Below, in pieces: positions 25,221 to 36,300 of a stretch of DNA of 64,000 nt; position 1 is the first letter of the stretch, and every line of letters starts with the position of its first letter. Source of the stretch: Epinephelus fuscoguttatus (lineage: Eukaryota > Chordata > Actinopteri > Perciformes > Serranidae); contig NC_064770.1 in NCBI RefSeq assembly GCF_011397635.1, forward strand, positions 24,349,603 to 24,413,602, given 5' to 3'. A program made the translations under genes and the position numbers. The notes beneath the pieces are model-generated. The model was not told the DNA's origin. It saw only the letters and a program-made list of their open reading frames with translations, and searched no databases.

Positions 25221-26161
25221 TTGACCCTTCGCTAAGTCCCGCCCCTGGATGTAGACTGGCCAATCATAATGTAGCATCAGGCCGGTTCAGACCAGGGTTC
25301 GACAACAACACAGCTGTGCTCCATTGATTCTAATGCAGTCGTTTCAGATTTCCTTCATTTTCAGGCTGGTTTTGTGGATTCGGAGCTAAATGTTGTGCCT
25401 GGGGCACGTCGTGTATTAATGATACTTGTTACCTGGAGAGGTTGGAAAAAGATATACGTTTCTTCCCTGTTCCAAAACCAAAATCAAACCCTGAAAAGTG
25501 CAGGGTTAGCTAGCTAGCTACTGAAGATATAGCCTACTGAATGTACACACATGTTGCTTTTGCTTTTTAATGATTATAACAGTGAAAAAAAGACCGACCC
25601 TGCTGTACAGGAACCAGTGAAGGGAAGCAGGGAAACTTTGCTGATATTCAACCAGCTCTGTGTCATCACATTGTGCGCAGATGAATGTTGTTGGACTTCT
25701 TCCGCAGCCCCCCGACAGTCCAGCTGCCAGTCTGGGTGCTGGCAGCAGCACGGGGGTGAAGCTTAATACTGTTTATCTGCACACACTGTGGTGCCACACA
25801 GCTGATTCAATATCAGCAAAGTTTCCCTTTATATTCATTGTCTTGTGTGGCGATCAGCAGTGATGTGGTGGTTCACTTTTACACTGTGATCTGTAGACCT
25901 TAGCTTCAATCTTTATTTTGTGACCTTGATTGCGTTGCTGTGTCAGTCTGACATCCTGAATATATCCTTCAAATGCATAATGTAGACCCTTCTGTCTGCT
26001 TCTGTCTGAAATTGCTTTTTTGTTTTTCCAAAAATTTGAGAGTATTTCTCCAGAGAGTGCAGTTAGCGACAGTGGGAGCGCCATGCTAGTCTAGCTCCGA
26101 AACTGAAAGTTTGACTTAGCAACAGTAACTAAGGGGGACGGGTATTAGCAAAGGGTGAATT
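25221..26161 (+). mobile_element. DNA transposon relic with inverted ends and a THAP-like fragment
   Basis: Left TTGACCCTTCGCTAAGTCCC pairs with right GGGTATTAGCAAAGGGTGAATT in reverse. An internal frame at 25388-25503 encodes KCCAWGTSC..FFPVPKPKSNPEKCR, resembling the start of a THAP-type C2CH finger, then meets stops. Superfamily undetermined; P, Kolobok and ISL2EU elements carry THAP domains. Confidence 0.55.
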
Positions 26162-26502
26162 AGACCTATGACTTTTCATATTATGAATTTTTGATCCATG
26201 GAGGTTTTATATTTGTAAAAGTTTCCCCGAGCTTAAACAAACGACCTCCAAATCTATGAAGTCATCACAATGTAAAGTCTATGGGTCAAGGCGAGTTAAA
26301 CACTACTGCGTTTATTCAGTGGGCCACATACTCCAGAAGTAATCCCGAAAGCTAGAAGCTCTTGTAGCATATGTGCCAGGTCAGCAATTCTCATTGGGCT
26401 GCCATCTTGGGGTCCTGTATCCAGATCCTTTCATTGGAATGGCATTGCAAGGCAACAGCTTGGGTCAGAGTTTACTTCCTGTCAGCTGACATCATTCTCA
26501 TA
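26162..26502. other. Unassigned 340 bp
   Basis: No gene or repeat end recognised. Confidence 0.4.
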
Positions 26503-27975
26503 GGCCCTGATCACACAGAAAGTTCAGGTTGCAAAACACAAAGTGCCTCACACTGCCTTTTTTTAAAAAAATTGAATGCCACTAGTGAAAATAAAACGCT
26601 TGCTGCGCCTTTTTATTGTTGCCAGTTAACCATGAACTCATCTCCTTATTCTAACCTTCCAGTGTAATCAATCTACTGTTGATTTATTTATTTATTTTAG
26701 AGTTTTGACAGTAGTTAGTAGCTAGTTCCTAAAATGTTGAGGCAGAGGGTACTTGCTGTAGCTCTGGTTGAAGGTGAGAGGCTGTCAGCAAATAGTTTGT
26801 CAGGCACAGGGAAACGGAGATCTGTGTGGGTACATGCGACCCTAATAAAGAGGGTGGATCATGAGGAAATACCACCAGTTGGTCCAGGAGCTTCGCCTCG
26901 ATGATGGACGTTTCCAGGCATATTTTAGGATGACTCGGGGGTGTTATGACAACCTGCTGTCTATTTTTTAATTGACCTTTTTTGTAGCAGACATTGACAC
27001 GTCATCGTAGGAAAAATGCAGGGGAAATTGATTTTTTTTTAACGATGACTCTGTTTCAGGAAGGACAACAAATGGTACCCATGGATGTATAAAGAGACCT
27101 GGATACAGCGTTTGAGGTAGGTTTCCGTTCATCCCTGTAAAAGTTGTTCAGTGGTGCATGAAACCAAAAAAGCTCGATATGAAATTACCTGGATCTTCCA
27201 CACTGTGGGGCCCATAGAGCAGGTGCACTAGCGATGATTAAATCATGTGGCTGCTCTAGAGTTTCGAAATGTTATCGGACTGAATGGTTCGAGACAAGTC
27301 AATGTGATACTCAAAAAAATGTATCCTCTAATTTACAAACGTCTCTTTCACCATGTAAGTCCATGAGAAAATGTCTTTTTGGGTCCCATGGCAACATATA
27401 ACTGACATGGAAGTTGTAACTCACTGTTGGCCACTATGTAAAATTATCCACAAAGCCTGGAGCTGTTCCTGAGGGCTTGATGGTAGCGTACAGTGTTAAT
27501 TTAATATTATCTCACTTTCAACTTCACCCTTGGCAAGCTGCACGGCTTATCTGAACAAACTGCAGCCTCAACTACTTTCTAACATTTTACCAGTCGTGTT
27601 TAGGCCCACTGATTCATATCAGATTGTCAAACCGTCCTCGACTCATCCTAAAATAAGCCTTGAACCGACCATCATCCAGGCGAAGCTCCTGGACCAGCTG
27701 GTGGGATTTCCTGTCATTTCTGCTTCTTCCTGACCAGTCCCCGTGTGCCCTCCACTTGTCCATTTTTATGTCAATTTTAAGGTACAAATCTGTGAGATTA
27801 CATCACAGCAGGATAGTGGTTAAACTAAAGATAGGTGATTTGGTGGTTACCAAGCAACAGCAACAACAAAAAAAGACAGCAAACTGCAAGAAGCGCTATG
27901 CCTGAGCGGGACAGGCGTCAACAAAACAGGCAGTGTGATGCGCCTTGTGTTTTGCAACCTTCAAAACTGTCTGTT
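26503..27975 (+). mobile_element. PIF/Harbinger-like element relic
   Basis: 26523-26559 (AGGTTGCAAAACACAAAGTG) and 27928-27960 form inverted terminal segments. A transposase N-terminal fragment lies at 26815-26968. A separate dispersed repeat (27075-27440, also at 44390-45420) sits inside. Confidence 0.65.
26815..26968 (+). pseudogene. PIF/Harbinger transposase N-terminal fragment, frameshifted
   Basis: Reads RRSVWVHATLIKR, then after a one-base shift YHQLVQELRLDDGRF and QAYFRMTRGCYDNLL, followed by TAA. This is the conserved N-terminal segment of Harbinger-type transposases. The catalytic DDE part is missing. Confidence 0.75.
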
Positions 27976-29714
27976 AAGCATCATAGTCTTGTTAAACAAC
28001 TAATATGAGGTGGAAACTTGACTACAGATGAGTTATATAAAAGTCCACAGCCTGTCTCTCTCTTTCTCCTGCAGCCACTTCATCCAGTCCAGGCCCTAAC
28101 CTCTCGAGGTCCTGCGTTACCTCCACCCTCCTGCACAATTACCCAACCGAGTGGAAGCTGCTCTGTCTGGCGTGGGGCACAGTTTGAGACGGGGTGGGGT
28201 GACTGCACAGCCCCTGTGTCTGTGGAGTCCTGAAGAGAGATGAAATTGGGGACATGGATTTTGGGGAAGGGGGATTATTAGACAAGATCATAAGCATGCC
28301 TTCACAGATTGTGGAGCGCTCATTACACACGTAGCACGAGACTCTAACTCCGTCAATCTGCCTTCTACACTCAGACATACTGCTAACCCCCTGCGTGGAA
28401 TCAGACACCACGCAGACAGATAATCCTTCCCAAAGTCTGTCATTTGATGTCCCCCCACATTATTTTTCGGGTTTGGGGAGAGTGAAGGATTATTGATTTA
28501 GTAGGACACTGGCCAGATGTACCCACATGCGAGACACATTGTCATAAAATTTTAGTATTTGCAGCCTGATATGTTTAGAGTGAAAGGTTTTGCATTGAGT
28601 GCTTTCATTTCCCTCCATCAGTAATGGCCTCACTAATGTTTCTCTCCAGGGCCTTTTCATTCATGTCTAATAAACTGTAGGTCCATCAATCCGTCCACAC
28701 TTTTCTGTGTCAACATCCCAAATCCCTGATCTCTTGGTCTGTCCTTGCTCCTCATCTACAAGCCATTTTCCATCTCTTCATCTCTTTGCTTTCTTGGCCT
28801 GTCAAACATTTCTCACTCTGCCCTTTTTGTTCCCCTCTCCGGCTATTTTTTCCCTCTCAGCATTCACGTCACGTCCTCGTCTCCCCATTTGCTCAGATTT
28901 TAGGTTTGATTCAGGGAATAGAATCAAACCAATACAGTTGCTCTTTGATATTTAAGTGCTACATTAAAGAGGAGTTTAAAACAGCCTGAATTCAGCAGCT
29001 CAGAGCACGTTGAAGTGTAGCTGCTACCTTGCTCAGTGTGTGTTTAAGTGCGTCTCTGTGTATATGTAAGGCTGAGCATATAAATGGAGCTGGCAGGACC
29101 AGAGAGCAGGACCAGACTCAGGAAGGAAGGAGCTCCACTCAAATTAATCTCCACTGGATGGCCCAGTAAAGGAGCAGAGCCATTTTTGGGAGCAAGGAGC
29201 CATCTCCTAGGTGAGCACCATGGCAACAGCCAACGTGGGCCCCAGCTTTCAGAGCTGTCCTTTTCAAGCGCCCGATCAGAAGTGGCAGGCCAGGTTTTTT
29301 TGTTATGTGGCGTCTCTTACTCTTGCTCTCTCTTGGCCATTCTTCTGCCTCTCCTTTTCTCTCCCTGCATGACACGGTCCTGGCCTTGTTCACCAGGGAG
29401 GCTGTGAGAAGACTGCAGAGGGCGAGTGTCTGTGGGAAAATATTGCCAGACAACACAGGGGTATGTGACAGTGAAGGCGAGCTAATATCGTCTGGGACAA
29501 AAAGGGAATGTACTGCTAGTTCAGAGAGATTTCAGAGCTACATTTGACACTAAGAGCTGCAGAGTTGATGCTTTACTCTTGGTGCACACATGACAGGTAT
29601 AAACAGAAATAAAACAGCCTTTAAATCAAATTCAACATCAGAATGGAAAAATTTTGTGACTAATTTTGTTTTCTTCTGCATGCTAGCAGCCTCAGACATG
29701 GCAAAGGTAGTTAG
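27976..29714. other. Gene-free, mostly unique-looking
   Basis: Overlapping open frames at 29084-29547 on both strands have no family resemblance or matching splice sites. A TATA-like ATATAAAT occurs at 29078 without a supported exon. No transposon ends recognised. Confidence 0.4.
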
Positions 29715-29775
29715 TTGGTCCACCACTTTGGTCCAGACTGAAATATCTCCACAACTACTGCACGGATTGCCATTA
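29715..29775 (+). repeat. Family D repeat fragment
   Basis: GTCCACCACTTTGGTCCAG followed by ACTGAAATATCTCC. Confidence 0.6.
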
Positions 29776-29852
29776 AGCCTTTGAAACCTGGAGCAACATC
29801 ACTTTTCTTGTACTGCTTTCAGACTCCTTTCACAAACATTTAAACCCCTTAA

Positions 29853-30688
29853 AGGGGCAAAAAGCGAATTCGTTTCACCGCTAGGTTTGCTGTTGTGCAC
29901 TGCCTGTAGACCAAAACAAAGTGTGTCATGAGCCACTCCTCTGTCTACCTCTGCTCTCTGGGTTAATGTCCGGAGCTTGAGCAGCCTGCGAACCCGCCAG
30001 GCTGCCCGCCAGGCTCGCGGGCTGCCTGCTAGGCTAAAACATCGCTCTCGCTCACGGAGAAGAGTAGGAACGTTAGCGTTAGCTCCCGGTGTTAGCACTA
30101 GCCGGGATCCGAGTCGGCTAGAGCCTGCCAGGCTGCCTGCCTGGCTCACGGGCTGCCTGCTAGGCTAAAACATCGCTCTCACTCAGAGAGAAGAGTAGGA
30201 ACGTTAGAGTTAGCTCCCGGTGTTAGCACTAGCCGGGTCGGCTGCCCACCTGGCTCGCGGGCTGCTCAAGCTCCGGACATTAACCCATCCGCAGTGATGG
30301 AGTGTTTCCTCCAGTGTTTCCTCCGCAGCCTCCACTTCACCCAGCTTCACTCAGCTGCCCGATAAGTGAAGTGGAGCCTGAGGAGGAAGCACCGCTTAGC
30401 CCCGGTTTCGTTTCACTCTCTGCCATTTCATTTTGAAAATATACGCTGCCATTGCTCACTGGCTGCAGCCTTTTATAGGGAGGGAAGGCCAAGGGCGGGG
30501 GGGGGTGTCACATGAACGTACATGAACGTGCAGCCGGACCGGCTTGTAAACAATGGGCTGGAGATCAACACAGAGAGAGGGTGTGTGAGGTCATGCTATA
30601 CTCCAGATGAAATTACACCTCTAGTTCTTCACATAGCAATTTTTTAATTCCTTCAATCTAGAAATGATGAATTTCACTTATTGCTCCT
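29853..30688 (+). mobile_element. TTAA-flanked DNA transposon, non-autonomous, internally duplicated (836 bp)
   Basis: Ends AGGGGCAAAAAGCGAATTC and GAATTTCACTTATTGCTCCT are inverted; TTAA at 29849-29852 and 30689-30692. The centre (29960-30287) begins GGTTAATGTCCGGAGC and ends with its inverse, and contains two tandem copies of an approximately 115-bp CpG-rich unit with GTTAGCTCCCGGTGTTAGC. Confidence 0.8.
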
Positions 30689-30771
30689 TTAACTTTGAGC
30701 AATTTGGTGTGATTTCCTTCAAAAACATGGGGATCAAAAGGCAATGAGCAACTTGGTAAGAAGTGCCCCAC

Positions 30772-30870
30772 GGGGCGTCGGTGGCTTAGTGGGTAGAGCA
30801 GGCACCCCATGTACAAGGCTGTTGCCGCAGCGGCCCAGGTTTGGTTCCACCCTGTGGCCCTTTGCTGCAA
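30772..30870 (+). repeat. tRNA-derived SINE, 5' part
   Basis: A-box-like GGTGGCTTAGTGGG and B-box-like GGTTTGGTTCC, about 45 bp apart, then CTGTGGCCCTTTGCTGC, a phrase known from a widespread fish SINE. The rest is replaced by AT-rich sequence. The non-consensus boxes and tail argue against a functional tRNA gene. Confidence 0.7.
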
Positions 30871-31002
30871 TTAAAATTAAAAATAAATGTATAATGCTAA
30901 TTATTTACTATTATTTACTAATTTCTTGCTAATTTTTTGGGTCATTTCTTCTTACATTGGTCATTGCCTCTTTCTTCCCATGTTTTTAAAAGAAATTAAG
31001 CC

Positions 31003-31150
31003 AATTAGCTGAGGTTTCAACGAATTTTCTTCCCCAGAAGATGAATCCATGTGACTTTGATGATCCTCTGACTTTTTCTGTGGCGCCACAGTCAGGTTGA
31101 CATTTGTGTTTTTGAGCATGATGTCCCAACAGCTATCAGATGGACTGTAA
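31003..31150 (+). repeat. Family D repeat copy
   Basis: Contains GATGATCCTCTGAC, GCGCCACAGTCAGGTTGAC and a GATGTC..CAACAGCTATC segment in the order seen elsewhere. Confidence 0.55.
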
Positions 31151-31165
31151 TAAGAAGTGGTACAC

Positions 31166-31193
31166 ACATCCATCCATCCATCCATCCATCCAT
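31166..31193 (+). repeat. (ATCC)n microsatellite
   Basis: Seven ATCC units. Confidence 0.95.
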
Positions 31194-32370
31194 CATTTTG
31201 TCACTTGTCCAGCAGTTTTGTTTAGAGGTCAACTAATTTATCGGTTTGGCCAGTTGATCAATAGGACATTTTACAGCCTTAACCAGTTATTGACAGAACT
31301 TGCCTCCGATAGTGGCCTCTGGCTGTGTAGCCTTTCACTGTCACGCAGGGACATAATTTAACACTGGAGTTAAGTCCGTGACTGAGTGAATGTTGTCCCA
31401 TTTGAAGTCCCAATGGCATTGTGTGGTCTGTGTCACCATTTCCGTCCAAGCACACCTCCTTCCAAAGCAATCAAACAGTGCGCCCAGCAGATAATGGCAA
31501 GCAGCCAAGGAAAAGACAATGAGTACTTTAAATGATAATGTCTCATATCGATTGCAGGCCCCTGAATTGAATCGAATCAAAAACTATCGTAGCAGACTTT
31601 GTGATATCAGCAAATATTGTATCACTGTCCAAAGAATCAGTGTTAAATAGTATCCTGATAAAACTTTTGATTTACACCCCACAGAAAAGTTACTGAATGT
31701 AATGTGTTGCAACAGTGGAGCTAGTAATCAGTAACCTATTACATGTCAAGAATAATTTTCCCAACCCTGCTCACAAAACATGCTTTTGGCCAGAATTTAC
31801 AAATCCATATGCTAATTATGACAAAACAACATTTTATATCCAAAAGGTCAAAGGTCAACTTCACTGTGACATCATAACATTCTCCAAAACGCTTTTCTGG
31901 CAATTTTTCAAAGCCATGCAGATACCACAGATTTTCTGGGCTGCCGGGGTAAAGATGTGTGTAAGGCATCCATATTTTGGAATATGTGGCTTCTTTCTAG
32001 CAAGATCCATGTCTGAAGCACTGTGAACTGTCATGGCTACATGAGTCTGGACAGACAAGGACATGAACTGTAACTTGGCTGGTAGGCGGAGGGATACAAC
32101 TACGAGGCGTTACGTCTAGTCAAATATTGTTTTCAGTAGTTTTAGATTGTTTTGTTGATGTTTATTTATTGTCTATTGTTGTTCCTGTCCGCTAGTGTCC
32201 ATGTTTTTATGTCTGACGACCCCCTTAAAAACGTCTACGAGGCATCTACTTACAGTATATCTACTGTGACATGTGCTCATTATATCCAATAGTATATCCA
32301 AATGTTCAATCTTTAAGAACTAGTACATATACTCTCAATGACAGAGCAGACATCAGGTGTGTTGTTAGGG
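31194..32370. other. Gene-free, downstream of the clotting-factor-like gene
   Basis: Open frames at 31715-32064 lie in AT-rich sequence on both strands with no family match. No transposon ends recognised. Confidence 0.4.
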
Positions 32371-32376
32371 TTTATT
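32371..32376 (-). promoter_or_regulatory. Candidate polyadenylation signal of the clotting-factor-like gene
   Basis: AATAAA on the minus strand, about 460 bp past the stop codon. It is the first canonical signal noticed downstream of 32833. Position alone supports it. Confidence 0.35.
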
Positions 32377-32832
32377 ACATTCATAGAACAGTGAATACCT
32401 GGAGTGTTACAAGGTGCATGTCAATCAGTACAGTAGTCGCCTAAAGTATCATCACATATAGGTTATTAAAAGGTATGTCCACATCACAAAACACATGCTG
32501 AATAATTCATTGTATTTCTTGCTGCCTCTGACCCTCTGGTTGGCAGACTCGTACATGAAGTGCTTCTCTGTTTATGTTAACAGAGCGCCATCTTGTGGAT
32601 AAATAAGGAAGTCCACAGAGACAGATAGGAATCCTTGACTGTGACTATATGGTTGGTATAGTTGTTCCTATAAGAGATGGATATTGTTAGAAGACAGAGG
32701 ATGAAACAAAGGTTGAGCTAGATATGCTCGATGAAAATGTTCATCTGATTCCCTGCTTTAAGTACTTATTCACCTGCATTATAATATATTTTCCATGACT
32801 AATAACCTCCATGTTCTCCCTGAGTACCCTGC

Positions 32833-33368
32833 CTAACGTGAACCCATGAGAGACCGCAGCCAGCCGAGGTGGCGAGACACTTTCTGGAAGATGTACCCTT
32901 TGTTGCAGTCAGCCCCTGGAGGCTGGCTGACCACCCCAGTAAGGAAGAACACCTCCCTGTACAGGGTGAGTAAGGGGCTGCCGGAGCTCATGGTGCAGTC
33001 GGCGTTGGTCCGGGGAGTAGTGCAGCCCATTTTATTGGTCATCAGGTTGGGGTGAGTCTCCAGACACTGTGGCAGGCGGTTGTACGCCAGTTGGTTAAGC
33101 TTTAGCTGGCCCTGGAAAGCAGCGGCCGAATTTGATTCTTTCCAGCCGGTGACAATGGCCGGGAACTCTCCGTTCATAAGGATGCTCTCCGCAAAGTCTC
33201 TTTCTGGCACACAGGCAGCAACCACATCCTTCATAAACCTGATGCGATCACGGAGCTCAATCACAGCCAGGTCATTTTCTGGGTTACCTGACACGTAGCG
33301 CGGGTGGATGTGAACTAGTTTCACGTACAGCACCTGCTCTCCAGGGTCATGGCTGATGGTGCGCTTGC
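32833..33368 (-). CDS. Exon 8: rest of protease-like domain and stop
   Basis: Encodes residues 247-424. Asp279 (Asp102 equivalent) is kept. The Ser loop reads NADCTMSSGSP, so Ser375 is present but Asp194, Gly193 and Gly197 are changed and Asp189 is Ala. The usual SWG of the substrate wall is SQPPG. The C terminus ends soon after the final helix (LGWLRSLMGSR), without the tail of human factor VII or X. Stop TAG at 32835-32833. Confidence 0.9.
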
Positions 33369-36300
33369 CTGAGGAGGTGCAGGTAAGACAAGACATTTGG
33401 GATGATGGCATTGCTCAAGCTCATGCACACATGCTGACATGTTGCGCTGCAATGACTGGTTGAACAACAAGTTAATTGACAACTATTTTGATAGTCGAGT
33501 AATCATTTCAGTAATCTCTGGGCAATAATGCTGAACGTTTTCTGGCTGCAGCTTCTTAATGTGAAGATTTAAAGCTTGTCTGTAGAAACTGAATATTTTC
33601 TGATTTTGGACTGATGATTGGGCAAAACAAGACATGTAAAGGTCCAGTGTGTAGCACTTAGGAGGATATATGGGCAGAAGTGAAATATAGTGAGTATGTT
33701 TTATTTGGTGTCTAATCACCTGAAAATAAGAATTGTTTTTTTTCTTTTTTTTTTGTTACATTAGAATGAGCCGTTTATATCTACGTAGGGAGCTGGCCCT
33801 TGTTTATCGAGATCTAGTTTCTGTAGTAGCCCAGAACAGACAAACCAAACACTGGCTCTAGACAGTTTTTCGCATTTACGTGTTGGCCACCTTAGTTAGA
33901 AGCCACTCTGCGACGCAAATTTGCGAATCCTAGGATAGCGAAGGAATGCCCTGCTCTTCACTCCCTTCAATTGGCTAGTACTCATTGCCGTCCTTGGTTG
34001 AATTGGTTAGGATTAGACATGGTGGTTAGGGTTAGGGTTCTTTTACCAGTTTAAATTACGGGGTCCACTAGTTTTGGAGAGGAAGAGACCTCTGCGGATA
34101 ATTTGGCTCACTGTAAAAACCCTCTGAACATTTGAATCTTAGGTTATCAGAGAAAAAAAGATGAGCACACATTAGCAGGTGCTAGGCAAACGGCCTGGCT
34201 CTGAAATGCCAAACAGCGTCAAAGAAACAATGATTTGTAATGTGACACTGCTTAATTCAGTGTTTGAAAAGGTGAGCAAATATTAAGATATAAGAGAACA
34301 AGGGTGAGCACACATAGCAGGCCCAAGACGTAGAGCCTGTCAATGACAAGCCGAACAGCATAGAAGAAACACTTATTTGTGATGTGGTTCTACTGGTTTG
34401 AATCACCTGTTCCATTTGTTTTGGAGAGGAAGAAGGTCGCCGAAGGGATTATATAATCTGGAGAAGTTTCAGATGGTTGAAATCTGCAACCCTCATCATG
34501 AGACACCACTAAGGGCTTGTCCCAATACCCCCCCTTAGCTCTGCCCCTTGGCCCTACCACTACATTTGCGCGTTCCCGTGAGGGATAGTGGTGTCCCAAT
34601 TCCTTTTTGCATGTAGGGGTAGGGGGCATAACGAGGGGTAGTGGGTATGAAACTAGCCCTTCAGAGCGAGGAATTTCAGATGCTGACTTGCCAGCGAGGG
34701 GTAGACGTCGCCATGGCTACCACCGAGCAAGAGACGGGGAAAAAAGTTCATACACAGCTAACGTTACTGTCATCAGGTTGCTTGTTAGCTAGCTAGCTAG
34801 CTCGCTCGCACTATCTGGCATCTGTCATCTGTCCTGTTCTGCAAAGTTGTCAGATTTTTCACATTACGATAACACGCCAGCTAGTATAACGATGCTGCCT
34901 CGTAATGTTAGCTGGTTAGCTACCTAGCAAGCTATCAGAAGTCCCCTGTCGTCTGTTGTTCATCAAACGAAGCATGATGAATACAGCAAACGCGATAGGT
35001 AGGATGAACTCAACCGGAGACTCCATTGTAGATACTGGTTGTAAATGTAGATGGCTCGCAGCTTCCTGTTTAAAATAGTTACGTATGCGTGAATATAACC
35101 GATGCAGTGACGTAGTGAGTGGTGTGCCAATTCCTAGGGAAAGACTTCAACCCCTACCCCTTGTTGCTTCATTTCGAGGGCCAAGGGATAGTGGGCAAGG
35201 GCTAGGGGTAGGGCTAATGGCTAAGGGGTAGTGGACAAGGGGGGGTATTGGGATTGGGCCTAAATCTCCCTAAATCTTACACACTGCTCCTTTAAAGACA
35301 TCAAATTAAGCTCTATGAAATTACAACATGCATTTTTCACTATTTTATGGCAATTAATGGATTAATTTGAGAAAATAATCAGCATCTTAATTGGTAGAAA
35401 TAATTGTTAGATGCAGGATTGACATGTGGATCTTTTGTAAACTGTGATCATTTGTCACTGACGTCTCTGACTTTCATAGCATTTAACACTCAAAAACAGT
35501 GTAGTAGAATAGCCTTTCTCTTAACCTGTGCTGTGTTTGTGCTTAAAAGAGGCATTAACAGTGTTTTTTGAAATAATTCATTATACAAATATTTAAGTTA
35601 TGTTTTAAAAACATCTACTGTGATTTGGTTTCAGTGCAGCTCAGTCCAAAATATTTCGGAGCTCAGAAACAGAAGAGGTGAACTTTGACATGTATAATCT
35701 CCACATTGTACACAGTTTTCTGAATTTAAAAAAATGGCATTGTATGTATTTTGTAGGGTACAGCCCTTTTTTGAAGATATTTGGCATTTTTAAGTGAAAT
35801 TTGTTTGGGGATGATGGGTGTTATTTCGTACTGTGCGATGTCCTATTTCAGTTGATTATTGTTTGTATATAACTGTTGCAGCATTAAATGTTGCTTCATT
35901 TATTAGCAGTATAGAATATTTCTAGCAATAACAGTGGTGACGGAATGGTCATGTGTTTTGTCTACTTACCGACAGCCACCTGGAAGGAGTTGTATTTGTT
36001 GGCACACTGAGCTGAAGTCAGGACCAGGTTCTCCTTCAGAATGACGCCGCTACAGTAACCTTCGGACTCTGTGCTCTTCAGAAGAGCCTGAGAACAACAC
36101 AATGGCGAGCAGCTGTAAGACTCTGGTTTATCGTGACCTGTGATCTCTTATAGTTTGAGTGTTCCTACCTGCCAGGGACACTCCAAAGAAGAACAGGTAA
36201 GTCCTTCAAAGTTGCTGCGAACATTGCTGGACAGTCTGTCATCCCACCGACTCAGAGTGTGCACCTTACCACAGGGGTACGTGACTGAGGGAAGAAAGGT

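Noticed and set aside
29070..29085. TATA-like ATATAAAT as a promoter
   Set aside because: No downstream exon, CpG enrichment or other promoter feature.
29084..29456. Overlapping 107-aa and 105-aa frames on opposite strands
   Set aside because: Neither has a recognisable domain or exon borders; mutual shadowing suggests chance.
30772..30870. Possible tRNA gene
   Set aside because: Boxes are degenerate, no cloverleaf could be drawn with confidence, and the downstream CTGTGGCCCTTTGCTGC is a fish SINE body.
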